DNA of 64,000 nt. It comes from Winogradskyella sp. J14-2 (lineage in GTDB: Bacteria; Bacteroidota; Bacteroidia; Flavobacteriales; Flavobacteriaceae). Position numbers and translations under genes: made by a program. How positions within the stretch are numbered: the stretch's first letter is position 1; each line of letters begins with the position of its first letter. Location: contig NZ_CP019388.1 of assembly GCF_001971725.1 (NCBI RefSeq), positions 1,922,001 to 1,986,000 of the forward strand, read 5' to 3'. Shown one piece after another: positions 36,987 through 45,387 of the stretch. The notes under the pieces are model-generated. The model was given only the letters and a program-made list of their open reading frames with translations, did not search any database and was not told where the DNA came from.

Positions 36987-38336
36987 TTAATCTTCTTGTG
37001 CTTTAATTTTAAAGTCCTCCATGAATTTAGTAGTATAATTTCCTGCTAAATAATCTGGATGCTCCATTAATTGTCTATGGAAAGGAATCGTGGTTTTAAT
37101 ACCTTCTATTACAAATTCATCGAGTGCACGTTTCATTTTATTTATTGCTTCTTCTCTGGTCTGAGCTGTAGTGATTAATTTAGCAATCATTGAATCGTAA
37201 TTTGGTGGTATGCTATAACCAGCGTAAACATGCGTGTCTAATCTTACACCATGCCCACCTGGAGCATGAAGCGTGGTGATTTTTCCTGGTGAAGGTCTAA
37301 AGTCGTTAAAAGGATCTTCTGCATTAATTCTACATTCAATAGAGTGTAAATTTGGCGTATAGTTTTTGCCAGAAATAGGTACACCAGCAGCAACAAGAAT
37401 TTGCTCTCTAATTAAATCAAAATCTATTACTTGCTCTGTAATTGGGTGCTCTACCTGAATACGTGTATTCATTTCCATAAAGTAGAAATTTCTATGCTTA
37501 TCTACAAGAAACTCCACTGTACCTGCACCTTCATAATTAATAAACTCGGCAGCTTTTACTGCAGCTTTACCCATTTTGTCTCTAAGCTCATCAGTCATAA
37601 ATGGGGAAGGTACCTCCTCTGTTAATTTTTGATGCCTTCTTTGAACTGAGCAATCTCGTTCTGATAAGTGACACGCTTTACCCCTAGAATCACCTACAAT
37701 CTGAATTTCGATATGTCTAGGCTCTTCTATAAGTTTTTCCATATACATATCATCGTTTCCAAATGCTGCTTTAGATTCTTGTCTTGCAGAATCCCAAGCT
37801 GCTTTAAGGTTCTCTTTTTTCCAAACAGCACGCATACCTTTACCTCCACCACCTGCTGTTGCTTTTAGCATTACAGGATAGCCAACTTCTTCAGCTAGTT
37901 TCTCACATTCTTCATAGTCTGCAATAATACCTTCACTACCTGGAACACATGGTACACCAGCTGCTTTCATTGTTGCTTTAGCTGTGGCCTTATCGCCCAT
38001 TTTAGCAATCATTTCTTCAGATGCCCCAATAAACTTTATACCGTGTTCTTCACATATCTTTGAAAACTTGGCGTTTTCGGACAAGAAACCGTACCCTGGG
38101 TGAATGGCATCTGCATTGGTTATCTCTGCAGCTGCTATTATATTTGAAATTTTTAAATATGATTCACTACTGGGCGCTGGACCTATACATACAGCCTCGT
38201 CTGCAAATTTAACATGGAGACTGTCCGCATCTGCTGTAGAATAAACCGCAACGGTTTTAACTCCCATTTCTTTACAGGTTCTAATAACACGGAGTGCTAT
38301 CTCACCTCTGTTTGCAATAAGTATCTTTTTGAACAT
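36987..38336 (-). CDS. accC: Acetyl-CoA carboxylase, biotin carboxylase subunit
   Basis: It carboxylates the biotin on AccB with ATP and bicarbonate, the first half of malonyl-CoA synthesis. The 449-residue protein starts [20 protein letters not shown], has the ATP-grasp glycine loop [14 protein letters not shown] (about 159-172), [29 protein letters not shown] and the C-terminal [16 protein letters not shown]. Full length. It is the last gene of the minus-strand fabH-accB-accC group, 83 bases after accB. Confidence 0.97.
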   Translation of the reverse strand: MFKKILIANRGEIALRVIRTCKEMGVKTVAVYSTADADSLHVKFADEAVCIGPAPSSESYLKISNIIAAAEITNADAIHPGYGFLSENAKFSKICEEHGIKFIGASEEMIAKMGDKATAKATMKAAGVPCVPGSEGIIADYEECEKLAEEVGYPVMLKATAGGGGKGMRAVWKKENLKAAWDSARQESKAAFGNDDMYMEKLIEEPRHIEIQIVGDSRGKACHLSERDCSVQRRHQKLTEEVPSPFMTDELRDKMGKAAVKAAEFINYEGAGTVEFLVDKHRNFYFMEMNTRIQVEHPITEQVIDFDLIREQILVAAGVPISGKNYTPNLHSIECRINAEDPFNDFRPSPGKITTLHAPGGHGVRLDTHVYAGYSIPPNYDSMIAKLITTAQTREEAINKMKRALDEFVIEGIKTTIPFHRQLMEHPDYLAGNYTTKFMEDFKIKAQED

Positions 38337-38345
38337 AACTTTTGG

Positions 38346-38416
38346 TTTAAAAATTCAACTTCCAAGCACCAAATTCCAAATAATTTGGTTTGGGATTAGT
38401 GGATTGGAATTTTCAA
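38346..38416. repeat. Imperfect inverted repeat between accB and accC
   Basis: The gap carries repeated CCAA-type motifs (ttccaa, accaaattccaaa) answered by their complements (tttggtttggg, ggattggaatttt), making an imperfect hairpin of about 65 bases. It may be an mRNA processing or stability element, or a decayed dispersed repeat. Confidence 0.4.
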
Positions 38417-38419
38417 TTG

Positions 38420-38902
38420 TTATGATGGATCTACCAAAAATAATGGTTGATCAAACTCTACGGGAGATGAATCGTCTACTAAGACTTTAACAATCTTACC
38501 TGACACTTCGGACTCTATCTCATTGAACAGTTTCATAGCTTCGATGACACATAAAACGTCTCCTTCTTTAATGTCCGTTCCAACTTCTACAAAAACGGGT
38601 TTGTCTGGTGCTGGTTTACGGTAAAATGTCCCTATGATTGGAGATTTCACTGTAATATATTTTGAATCATCGTTTGCTGGTGCCGATGCGGCTGGTGCAT
38701 CTGGAGTAGCTTGCACTGGTGCTGGTGCTTGTTGTTGAACAACAGGTGCCGCAGCTTGAACAGGTACTTGTTGAACAATCGTTGTTTCGTTGTCCGAACC
38801 TGTTCTAATTGTTATTTTAACATCATCCATTTCTAGCTTAACCTCACTTGCGCCAGATTTGGCTACAAATTTTATTAAGTTCTGAATTTCTTTTAAATCC
38901 AT
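38420..38902 (-). CDS. accB: Acetyl-CoA carboxylase biotin carboxyl carrier protein
   Basis: The biotin-bearing subunit of acetyl-CoA carboxylase. In 160 residues it shows an N-terminal helical dimer part (MDLKEIQNLIKFVAKSG), a Pro/Ala/Gln-rich linker (about 43-78) and a biotinyl domain with the lysine in CVIEAMKLFNEIESE (about residue 122) and a closing PVEFDQPLFLVDPS. It lies 30 bases after fabH and precedes accC. Confidence 0.97.
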   Translation of the reverse strand: MDLKEIQNLIKFVAKSGASEVKLEMDDVKITIRTGSDNETTIVQQVPVQAAAPVVQQQAPAPVQATPDAPAASAPANDDSKYITVKSPIIGTFYRKPAPDKPVFVEVGTDIKEGDVLCVIEAMKLFNEIESEVSGKIVKVLVDDSSPVEFDQPLFLVDPS

Positions 38903-38932
38903 AATATTTAGATAGTTTTTGTTAGTAAGTTT

Positions 38933-39931
38933 TTAGTTGGGGTTATAAGCCCATTTGTAATAAATCGATCCCCAAGTAAATCCGCCTCCAAAGGCTGCAA
39001 ATATCAAGTTATCTCCTTTTTTAAGCTTAGACTCGTAGTCGTTAAGTAGTAATGGTAAAGTTGCGGAGGTTGTGTTACCATAACGCTCAATATTCATCAT
39101 TACTTTTTCTTCTTCTAGGTTAATACGCTGTGCTGTGGCATCAATGATTCTTTTGTTTGCCTGATGTGCTACTAACCAAGAAATATCGTTGTTTGTAAGG
39201 TTGTTTCGTTCTAAAATGCGCTCGGCTACATCTGCCATATTAAAAACAGCATTTTTAAACACAGTTCTTCCGTCCTGAAAAACATAATGTTTTCCTTGAT
39301 CGAATGCTTCTTGTGTTATTGGATAAGAAGAGCCTCCATAGGTAGCTTGTAAAAACGCTCTACCTTCACCGTTGCTTCTAAGTAATTCATCTTGCAATCC
39401 TAGCCCTTCTTCATTGGGTTCAAATAACACAGCTCCTGCACCATCACCAAAAATTATACAAGTTGCTCTGTCTTTATAATTGATAAAAGAGGAATTTTTG
39501 TCTGCTCCTATAAGTAATACTTTCTTATATCTGCCCGATTCAATATAGGCAGCGGCTGTTGACATACCAAAAAGAAAACTAGAACACGCTGCTTCTAAAT
39601 CGTAAGAAAACGCATTTAAAGCACCTATTTGAGTTGCGGTATAGGCTGCTGTTGAAGCGGCTTTCATGTCTGGTGTCGCTGTAGAAACGATAACCAAATC
39701 AATTTCTTTGGGATCTAATTCTTTTTTTTGAATTAAATCTTTAGCTGCTTTAATCGCTAAAAATGATGTTCCCTTACCTTCTTCTTTAAGGATTCTGCGT
39801 TCTTTAATACCTGTACGCGTTGTAATCCATTCGTCGTTGGTATCTACCATGGTTTCTAAAATCTTATTAGAAAGCACGTACTCTGGCAGATATGCTCCTA
39901 CAGCTGTTATTGCCGCTGTGATGTTACTCAT
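38933..39931 (-). CDS. fabH: Beta-ketoacyl-ACP synthase III
   Basis: FabH starts fatty acid synthesis by condensing an acyl-CoA with malonyl-ACP. The 332-residue protein has the triad Cys116 (EAACSSFLFG), His256 (VAHQANKRI) and Asn286 (YGNTTSATLP), and the family N-terminus TAVGAYLPEYVLSN. It follows rpmF after a terminator and heads the fabH-accB-accC group. It is the housekeeping enzyme, distinct from the type III PKS upstream in the window. Confidence 0.95.
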   Translation of the reverse strand: MSNITAAITAVGAYLPEYVLSNKILETMVDTNDEWITTRTGIKERRILKEEGKGTSFLAIKAAKDLIQKKELDPKEIDLVIVSTATPDMKAASTAAYTATQIGALNAFSYDLEAACSSFLFGMSTAAAYIESGRYKKVLLIGADKNSSFINYKDRATCIIFGDGAGAVLFEPNEEGLGLQDELLRSNGEGRAFLQATYGGSSYPITQEAFDQGKHYVFQDGRTVFKNAVFNMADVAERILERNNLTNNDISWLVAHQANKRIIDATAQRINLEEEKVMMNIERYGNTTSATLPLLLNDYESKLKKGDNLIFAAFGGGFTWGSIYYKWAYNPN

Positions 39932-40061
39932 TATTAGCTTTTAGGTTATTAAAAGTATTGAAAAATGACGAAAATTAACTGTTTTATTCCGTTTTTAGCA
40001 TTTTTTGGCAAACAATAATGCAAATAAAGTGGTTTTTCAGTTATTCAGAAAATTTAAATAA

Positions 40062-40087
40062 AAAAAACGCCCACGAGTGAGCGTTTT
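40062..40087 (-). terminator. Terminator or attenuator after rpmF
   Basis: On the minus strand aaaacgc...gcgtttt pairs (inner cac/gtg), followed by a T run, 20 bases after the rpmF stop. It separates yceD-rpmF from fabH and may only partly terminate. Confidence 0.75.
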
Positions 40088-40107
40088 ATTATATGCGTGC
40101 ATAACAC

Positions 40108-40311
40108 TTATGCTACATTTTCTTCTTCTACAGAGTTGTCAATTAATACCTGCCCTCTATAATATAATTTACCTTCATGCCAATGTGCTCTGTGATATAA
40201 GTGTGGCTCACCAGTTGTTGGGCAAGTCGCTATTTGAGGTACAGAAGCTTTGTAATGTGTTCTTCTTTTATCTCTTCTTGTTTTAGATATTTTACGTTTT
40301 GGATGTGCCAT
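40108..40311 (-). CDS. rpmF: 50S ribosomal protein L32
   Basis: A 67-residue basic ribosomal protein beginning [22 protein letters not shown], the L32 signature. The zinc cysteines of other L32 proteins are mostly absent (one in [17 protein letters not shown]), as in C-minus forms. It lies eight bases after the DUF177 gene, the classical yceD-rpmF-fabH order. Confidence 0.97.
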   Translation of the reverse strand: MAHPKRKISKTRRDKRRTHYKASVPQIATCPTTGEPHLYHRAHWHEGKLYYRGQVLIDNSVEEENVA

Positions 40312-40319
40312 TTTAAATG

Positions 40320-40871
40320 TTATTTATCCGTTAATAGTTTTTTTAAATTATTCCAACGAGGGTCTATATCCTCAGATGTATTATTTTCTACACCCTCTTT
40401 TGGGCTCAATTCTTCTAATTTTGAAAGTATTTCAGACTTTAATGTTCCATCTTGTATGCCAGGATGTACTCGCTTTACCGGTACCGCTAAAACAACAAGC
40501 TCATAAATATACTGAGCTACATTAATCTCGTACTCACCATGTGGTATAATCAAGATATCTTCGTTATCATCGTTATATTCAGAGCCAAACTTAACAACAA
40601 GTTTAAATTTATCTTCAATCTTTTGATTGTAAGGCTCGTTTGTAAGATCACAATTTACGTTTACAAAACCAGTTGCGTCAAAATACAACTCTAATAATGT
40701 TGATTTTTTAATGAGTTTTAAATCAATTTCAACATTAACTTCATTAAACTCTTCGTATTCAAAATTCTTAAAGAACGTATTACTTATTGTGTAATCAAAA
40801 CTGTGCTCGCCTTCTTTTAACCCAACGAATTGGATTGTATACTGTTTTAATGCCTTCATTATCACACTCAT
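40320..40871 (-). CDS. DUF177 (YceD) family protein
   Basis: A 183-residue soluble protein, YceD-like, encoded directly upstream of rpmF as in most bacteria. In other species the family is linked to 23S rRNA accumulation. Visible: [27 protein letters not shown] (replacing the usual Cys-rich strand; a single Cys remains), [21 protein letters not shown] and the C-terminal [11 protein letters not shown], all typical. Starts at 40871 (MSVIMKALK) or 40859 (MKALKQYTI) are both possible; the second matches the family N-terminus better. Confidence 0.88.
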   Translation of the reverse strand: MSVIMKALKQYTIQFVGLKEGEHSFDYTISNTFFKNFEYEEFNEVNVEIDLKLIKKSTLLELYFDATGFVNVNCDLTNEPYNQKIEDKFKLVVKFGSEYNDDNEDILIIPHGEYEINVAQYIYELVVLAVPVKRVHPGIQDGTLKSEILSKLEELSPKEGVENNTSEDIDPRWNNLKKLLTDK

Positions 40872-40938
40872 TTTGAGCCTGCAAATATATAAATTTTTAG
40901 TTATTTAAAGCTTAGATATCAACAAATTTTGTTAATAT

Positions 40939-41979
40939 CTATTTTGAGGTTTTCTTGAGCGGGTTTTTTGAGTAAATACTGTGTTCTTTTCTCTTCTTAA
41001 AAATGTTAATGGCGGTATGAATGGCCTGAACAAAGGAGTTTTCGTCTGCTTTCCCTTTTCCAGCTATTTCATAGGCGGTTCCGTGGTCTGGCGATGTTCT
41101 TACCTTACTTAGCCCTGCGGTATAATTTACTCCACCACCAAACGCAATGGTTTTAAACGGAATTAAACCTTGATCATGATATGATGCTATAATCGCATCA
41201 AAATTCTTGTAATTATTTGAACCAAAAAAACTATCTGCTGAATATGGTCCATATACAAGTGTTCCTTCTTCTCTTATCTTTTCTAAAGTTGGTCTTAATA
41301 CAGTATCGTCTTCTTTACCTATAATACCATTATCTCCTGCGTGAGGATTTATAGCCAATACGGCAACTCTTGGTTTATTGATACCAAAATCTTGTTTCAG
41401 AGATGTTGTAACTGTGGTAATTTTTTCTCTTATTAGGTCTGCTGTGATGTGGTCTGCTGCGTCTTTTAGAGGCACATGGTCCGTGAGTAGTCCAACACGC
41501 AAATTACCTGCTACCATAAACATTAAACTTTTACCACCAAAGGCCTTTGCCAAATAGTCGGTATGCCCAGGAAACTTAAATTTATCTGATTGTATATTGT
41601 GTTTATTAATTGGAGCTGTAACCAATACATCTATGGTTCCACTTTTTAGCGCGTTGGTTGCGGCTTCTAAAGATTTTATAGCGTATTCACCTATTTTTTT
41701 ATTTTCCTTTCCAAACTCAATTTTGACTGGTTCTTTCCACACATTAACGACATTGACCTTTCCGTGAACCAATTTTTCGGCGTTATCGATGTTAAAAAAG
41801 TTTATTTTACTGTTAAAATGTGTTTTAAAAAACTGCATGGTTTTTCCAGATGCAAATATTACAGGTGTACTCAACTCTAGAGATCTATTGTCTTCATAGG
41901 CTTTAATGATAATTTCTGGACCTATTCCGTTAAGATCTCCAACAGAAATACCTACAACTACTTTTTCTTCTTTCTTCAT
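40939..41979 (-). CDS. pdxA: 4-hydroxythreonine-4-phosphate dehydrogenase
   Basis: PdxA oxidises 4-phosphohydroxy-L-threonine in pyridoxal phosphate synthesis using NAD. The 346-residue protein begins with VVGISVGDLNGIGPEIIIKA, has the metal-binding histidines in FPGHTDYLA, LLTDHVPL and ASYHDQGLIPFK, and ends RTSPDHGTAYEIAG plus a basic tail. It is divergent from ribE and leads toward yceD-rpmF 67 bases on. Confidence 0.95.
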   Translation of the reverse strand: MKKEEKVVVGISVGDLNGIGPEIIIKAYEDNRSLELSTPVIFASGKTMQFFKTHFNSKINFFNIDNAEKLVHGKVNVVNVWKEPVKIEFGKENKKIGEYAIKSLEAATNALKSGTIDVLVTAPINKHNIQSDKFKFPGHTDYLAKAFGGKSLMFMVAGNLRVGLLTDHVPLKDAADHITADLIREKITTVTTSLKQDFGINKPRVAVLAINPHAGDNGIIGKEDDTVLRPTLEKIREEGTLVYGPYSADSFFGSNNYKNFDAIIASYHDQGLIPFKTIAFGGGVNYTAGLSKVRTSPDHGTAYEIAGKGKADENSFVQAIHTAINIFKKRKEHSIYSKNPLKKTSK

Positions 41980-42033
41980 ACGACGTTATCCTATTTTTTT
42001 ATTAAAACATACAGCAGTGTTAATTTGTGTACT

Positions 42034-42041
42034 TAACTTTG
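42034..42041 (+). promoter_or_regulatory. -7 box for ribE
   Basis: TAACTTTG is an exact TAnnTTTG match 34 bases before the ribE ATG. It faces a minus-strand box at 42048-42055; together they surround TTTGCA-AG-TGCAAA. Confidence 0.55.
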
Positions 42042-42047
42042 CAAGTG

Positions 42048-42055
42048 CAAATTTA
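42048..42055 (-). promoter_or_regulatory. -7 box for pdxA
   Basis: The minus strand reads TAAATTTG, an exact TAnnTTTG match, predicting a pdxA leader of about 64 bases. It overlaps the start zone of the ribE promoter. Confidence 0.5.
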
Positions 42056-42075
42056 ACTAAATAAAGCGTATACTA

Positions 42076-42666
42076 ATGTTTACAGGTATAATTGAAGACT
42101 TAGGAATTATAAAAAAACTCTATGCTGAGGGCGAAAACCTTCATATAACAGTACAAACTTCTTTAACACCAGAGCTTAAGATAGATCAAAGTGTTGCTCA
42201 TAACGGCGTTTGCTTAACAGTGGTCTCTATCGGTGTTGATAATTACATAGTTACGGCAATAAAAGAGACTTTAGATAAAACAAACCTAGGGAAATTAAAA
42301 ATTGGCGATATTGTAAACATAGAACGTGCCATGCGACTAGGAGACAGGCTAGATGGGCACATTGTACAAGGGCACGTTGACCAGACTGCTGAATGTATTT
42401 CAGTAATTGAAGAAAATGGCAGTTGGGTTTTTACATTTCGCTACGATAGGTCGTATAACAATATAACGATTGAAAAAGGTTCTATTACTGTAAATGGCGT
42501 AAGCCTTACTGTTGTTAACTCTAAGATAAATGAATTTTCTGTAGCGATTATTCCATACACCTACGAGCATACCACATTTAAAACATTGAATACAGGTGAT
42601 GTTGTAAATCTAGAGTTTGACGTTATTGGTAAGTATGTTAAACGTCTAAACGATTTAAGAAGTTAA
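42076..42666 (+). CDS. ribE: Riboflavin synthase, alpha subunit
   Basis: It dismutates two 6,7-dimethyl-8-ribityllumazine molecules to riboflavin. The 196-residue protein is two lumazine-binding barrels: MFTGIIEDLGIIKKL with SVAHNGVCLTVV (residues 1-95) and HIVQGHVDQTAE with GSITVNGVSLTVV (about 96-190). Length fits the family. The C-terminal 12 bases overlap the convergent small gene. No FMN riboswitch-like leader is visible in the short upstream region. Confidence 0.96.
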   Translation: MFTGIIEDLGIIKKLYAEGENLHITVQTSLTPELKIDQSVAHNGVCLTVVSIGVDNYIVTAIKETLDKTNLGKLKIGDIVNIERAMRLGDRLDGHIVQGHVDQTAECISVIEENGSWVFTFRYDRSYNNITIEKGSITVNGVSLTVVNSKINEFSVAIIPYTYEHTTFKTLNTGDVVNLEFDVIGKYVKRLNDLRS

Positions 42667-42864
42667 ACTGTTGTCTTTAGCGATTTTATAAGCCTTGAAG
42701 ACCCCAAAACTAAAAGCTACGGTAAAAAGAATCATCAATCCACTATCTATAGGAAGACCTGGCGGTGGAGGTGGCATAGGTGGAGGTGGTGTAGCGCCCT
42801 GAGCCACAGCGGCAAGACCCGTGGATAAAAATAAGATTAGGATAAATGCCTTATTATTCTTCAT
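42655..42864 (-). CDS. Tiny proline-rich membrane protein with PID-CTERM-like tail
   Basis: About 69 residues starting at ATG 42864 (MKNNKAFILILFLSTGLAAVAQG), which gives a normal signal peptide; a longer frame adds 16 unlikely residues. The mature part is only a polyproline stretch (TPPPPMPPPPPGLPIDSG), a hydrophobic segment (LMILFTVAFSFGVFKAY) and a short charged tail. PIDSGL plus helix plus basic tail resembles the PID-CTERM sorting signal described in Bacteroidota. Function unknown; it overlaps ribE by 12 bases. Confidence 0.7.
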   Translation of the reverse strand: MKNNKAFILILFLSTGLAAVAQGATPPPPMPPPPPGLPIDSGLMILFTVAFSFGVFKAYKIAKDNSLTS

Positions 42865-43091
42865 ATTATCAATTAAGGGTGCGTAAATGTATGAAAAAAA
42901 CCAATCTAACAAAATTATTTCAATTAAAAAACGTCTTTGAACGGCAAATATTATCGACGAAATGCTTAAATTATGCTAAAATTAGGGAAGATACGCACAA
43001 ATTTTATAAACATTTAACGCAAATATAATATTAATTCTTAATCGCAGAAATACTAAGCCAACGAAAATCAAGATAAATATCCATAAAATAT

Positions 43092-43120
43092 AAAAGCCCT
43101 TCTGATGTAGAAGGGCTTTT
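43092..43120 (-). terminator. Terminator of the CAU tRNA gene
   Basis: A perfect 12-bp stem aaaagcccttct / agaagggctttt with a 5-base loop lies two bases beyond the 3' end of the tRNA. Confidence 0.92.
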
Positions 43121-43122
43121 TG

Positions 43123-43196
43123 TGGTCCCACCTGGGCTCGAACCAGGGACTTTCTGATTATGAGTCAGATACTCTAACCAACTGAGTTATAGGACC
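43123..43196 (-). tRNA. tRNA with CAU anticodon (elongator Met or Ile2)
   Basis: A 74-base cloverleaf: acceptor GGTCCTA / TGGGACC with one T-G wobble, D-arm with GG in the loop, anticodon stem TCTGA / TCAGA with loop CTCATAA, T-arm CCTGG TTCGAGC CCAGG, discriminator A. CCA is not encoded. The anticodon is CAU. It is not initiator tRNA (no three G-C pairs below the loop). C4-G69 and C5-G68 recall the lysidine-modified Ile2 tRNA, so Met against Ile2 is undecided. Confidence 0.93.
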
Positions 43197-43271
43197 TATT
43201 GGTTATTACCAATCTCTTTATTTCTAAAGAGTTTGCAATATTACTATATATTTTAAAACTCTACAAGAATT

Positions 43272-43676
43272 TTAATCGCTAATGTCTTGGCATAATTCTA
43301 TTAATACGCTATTTGTAGATTTTGGATGTAAAAAAGCTATGATTTTGTTATCTGCGCCTTTCTTGGGAACTTTATGGATCATTTCAAACCCTTCTTCTGT
43401 CAATCGATTAATCTCTTCTTCGATATTATCTACGGCAAAAGCGATATGATGAATTCCCTCGCCTTTTTTTTCTATAAATTTAGCTATTGGGCTATTTTCA
43501 TTTGTGGCTTGCAATAATTCAATTTTATTAGGTCCACATTTAAAAAAGGATGTTTTTACGCCTTCGCTTTCTACCTCTTCAATCTTATAATGCGATTTAT
43601 CAAATAATGCTTTAAATAGTTCATTTGATTTTTCGATATCTTTTACCGCAATACCTATATGTTCAATTTTTTTCAT
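43272..43676 (-). CDS. mce: Methylmalonyl-CoA epimerase
   Basis: A 134-residue vicinal-oxygen-chelate (glyoxalase-fold) enzyme that interconverts (R)- and (S)-methylmalonyl-CoA. KKIEHIGIAVKDIEKSNELF with metal His5, IELLQATNENSPIAKFIEKKG, GIHHIAFAVDNIEEEI and the final HPKSTNSVLIELCQ supply the metal ligands. Length matches the family. It is a single gene between the tRNA and divergent rbfA. Confidence 0.93.
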   Translation of the reverse strand: MKKIEHIGIAVKDIEKSNELFKALFDKSHYKIEEVESEGVKTSFFKCGPNKIELLQATNENSPIAKFIEKKGEGIHHIAFAVDNIEEEINRLTEEGFEMIHKVPKKGADNKIIAFLHPKSTNSVLIELCQDISD

Positions 43677-43779
43677 CTTAATTAATATTGGATTATAATT
43701 TCTGTCTAAGAAATAAAATTCTATCCTTTTAAATTATGATTTTTATTCTATAAAAATACCATAATCTTTAAATATCATC

Positions 43780-43787
43780 TACTTTTG
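43780..43787 (+). promoter_or_regulatory. -7 box abutting the rbfA start
   Basis: TACTTTTG is an exact TAnnTTTG match four bases before the rbfA ATG at 43792, predicting a leaderless transcript. Confidence 0.5.
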
Positions 43788-43791
43788 CGGT

Positions 43792-44184
43792 ATGGAAAGT
43801 AATAGACAAAAGAAAATAGCAGGTATTTTACAACAGGATTTAGCAGAAGTGTTACAACGTGCTGCATCTACTGGAGGGCTACAAGGTGTTATTATTTCTG
43901 TTTCTAAGGTTAATGTTACGGTAGATCTATCTATTGCCAAGGTCTATTTAAGTATTTTTCCTAATAAAGAGGCTAAATCACTATTAGAAGGTATTAGGTC
44001 TAATACACCTTTAATTAGGCATGAATTATCACAAAGAACACGTCACCAATTAAGACGTATGCCTCAATTAGAGTTTTTTATTGATGATTCTCTAGAATAT
44101 ATTGATGGTATAGAACGTTCTCTAAAAGGTGAGGACAATCCGCTAGATAACACAGACTTATTAGACAAGCGTAAAAAATCTTAA
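43792..44184 (+). CDS. rbfA: 30S ribosome-binding factor RbfA
   Basis: A 130-residue KH-like protein that binds the 16S rRNA 5' helix region and helps late 30S maturation and cold adaptation. It begins MESNRQKKIAGILQQDLAEVLQR; the core VSKVNVTVDLSIAKVYLSIFP and LSQRTRHQLRRMPQLEFFIDDSLEY are family hallmarks. Its stop is directly followed by the GTG of the permease gene, so the two are co-transcribed. Confidence 0.95.
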   Translation: MESNRQKKIAGILQQDLAEVLQRAASTGGLQGVIISVSKVNVTVDLSIAKVYLSIFPNKEAKSLLEGIRSNTPLIRHELSQRTRHQLRRMPQLEFFIDDSLEYIDGIERSLKGEDNPLDNTDLLDKRKKS

Positions 44185-45387
44185 GTGAATTTTCCGTTAT
44201 ATATAGCAAAACGCTACCTGTTTTCTAAAAGCAGTAGTAATGCTATAAATATAATGACACTTATTGCCTCTGGCGGAGTTATTATTGCCTCTGCTGCGCT
44301 GTTTATTGTTCTATCTGTATTTGCGGGTTTAAAAGATTATAGTCTCCAGTTTTCATCTTTTGTAGATCCTGATTTAAAATTACTTCCTAGTGAAGGAAAA
44401 TCTTTTATACTTACTGATGAAGACAAAATTAAGCTGAGTAATATAAAAGGTATTGTTTCTTTTTCTGAAGTGATAGAGGAACGCATTATAATAAAATCTG
44501 AAAACAAAAATTTGCTCGCTTCGCTTAAAGGCGTGGACCCAAACTACTTAAATGTAACGCAAATTGACTCCATGGTTAGCAAAGGGTACTGGCTTGCGCC
44601 AAACAGTAACGAAGTGGTTTCTGGTTGGGGCATTTCTCATAACCTCTCATTCGGAATATTAGATTTTAGAACCGCCTTATCCTTATACGTTCCTAAGCCC
44701 GGAAAAGGACAGATTAGTTCTATTAAGGGAGCTTACAATGCTGTTTACGTTAATAATGTTGGTTTGTTTGATATTAATGAGGAATTAAACGATAAATATA
44801 TTTTTTCTGATATCTCTCTAGCCAAACAATTATTAAACTATAAAGACAATCAGATAAGTGCTTTAGAATTGAAAACACATCCTAAAGCAAATGAAGAAGA
44901 CATTAGAAACGCTATAGATGCTAACTTTAAAAATAGATTTATCATAAAAAACAGAGAGCAGTTAAATGATGCTTTGTTTAAAATGTTGAATACCGAAAAC
45001 CTCGCCATCTATCTCATTTTCACCTTAGTTATTATTATTGCTTTATTCAATGTAATCGGTGCAATAATTATGATGATTTTAGACAAAAAGAAGTCTTTAA
45101 ATACACTTTTTAACTTAGGTACAGAACCCAAAACAATAAAATCTATCTTCTTTTGGCAAGGCAGCCTCATGACCATCATTAGTGGTATTGTGGGTATAGT
45201 AATTGGTTTGCTAATCGTATTTTTTCAGCAGCAATTTGAGCTCATTATGCTAGCACCAGATTTACCTTATCCTGTTAGATTAAAAATGTTTAATGTCTTT
45301 TTGGTTTTGATTACCATTTTTGGATTAGGTATCATAGCGTCTCGACTAGCTTCTCAAAGAATAACTAAGACCTTAATACAGGCTTAA
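44185..45387 (+). CDS. FtsX/LolCE-like ABC transporter permease
   Basis: A 400-residue inner-membrane protein starting at GTG 44185 with no gap after rbfA. It has one N-terminal TM (IASGGVIIASAALFIVLSVFAGL), a periplasmic MacB-like domain (about 50-265) and three C-terminal TMs (NLAIYLIFTLVIIIALFNVIGAII; SGIVGIVIGLLIVFF; LVLITIFGLGIIASRLA), the LolC/LolE layout used for lipoprotein release. No ATPase lies next to it. Its stop shares TTAA with dusB. Confidence 0.88.
   Translation: MNFPLYIAKRYLFSKSSSNAINIMTLIASGGVIIASAALFIVLSVFAGLKDYSLQFSSFVDPDLKLLPSEGKSFILTDEDKIKLSNIKGIVSFSEVIEERIIIKSENKNLLASLKGVDPNYLNVTQIDSMVSKGYWLAPNSNEVVSGWGISHNLSFGILDFRTALSLYVPKPGKGQISSIKGAYNAVYVNNVGLFDINEELNDKYIFSDISLAKQLLNYKDNQISALELKTHPKANEEDIRNAIDANFKNRFIIKNREQLNDALFKMLNTENLAIYLIFTLVIIIALFNVIGAIIMMILDKKKSLNTLFNLGTEPKTIKSIFFWQGSLMTIISGIVGIVIGLLIVFFQQQFELIMLAPDLPYPVRLKMFNVFLVLITIFGLGIIASRLASQRITKTLIQA

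Noticed and set aside
42001-42075. Possible FMN riboswitch ahead of ribE
   Set aside because: The predicted leader is only about 30 bases and none of the conserved riboswitch helices is visible.
42865-43091. Gene in the gap between the PID-CTERM-like gene and the tRNA
   Set aside because: A short plus-strand frame near 42846-43028 has no family or promoter support; the stretch looks non-coding.
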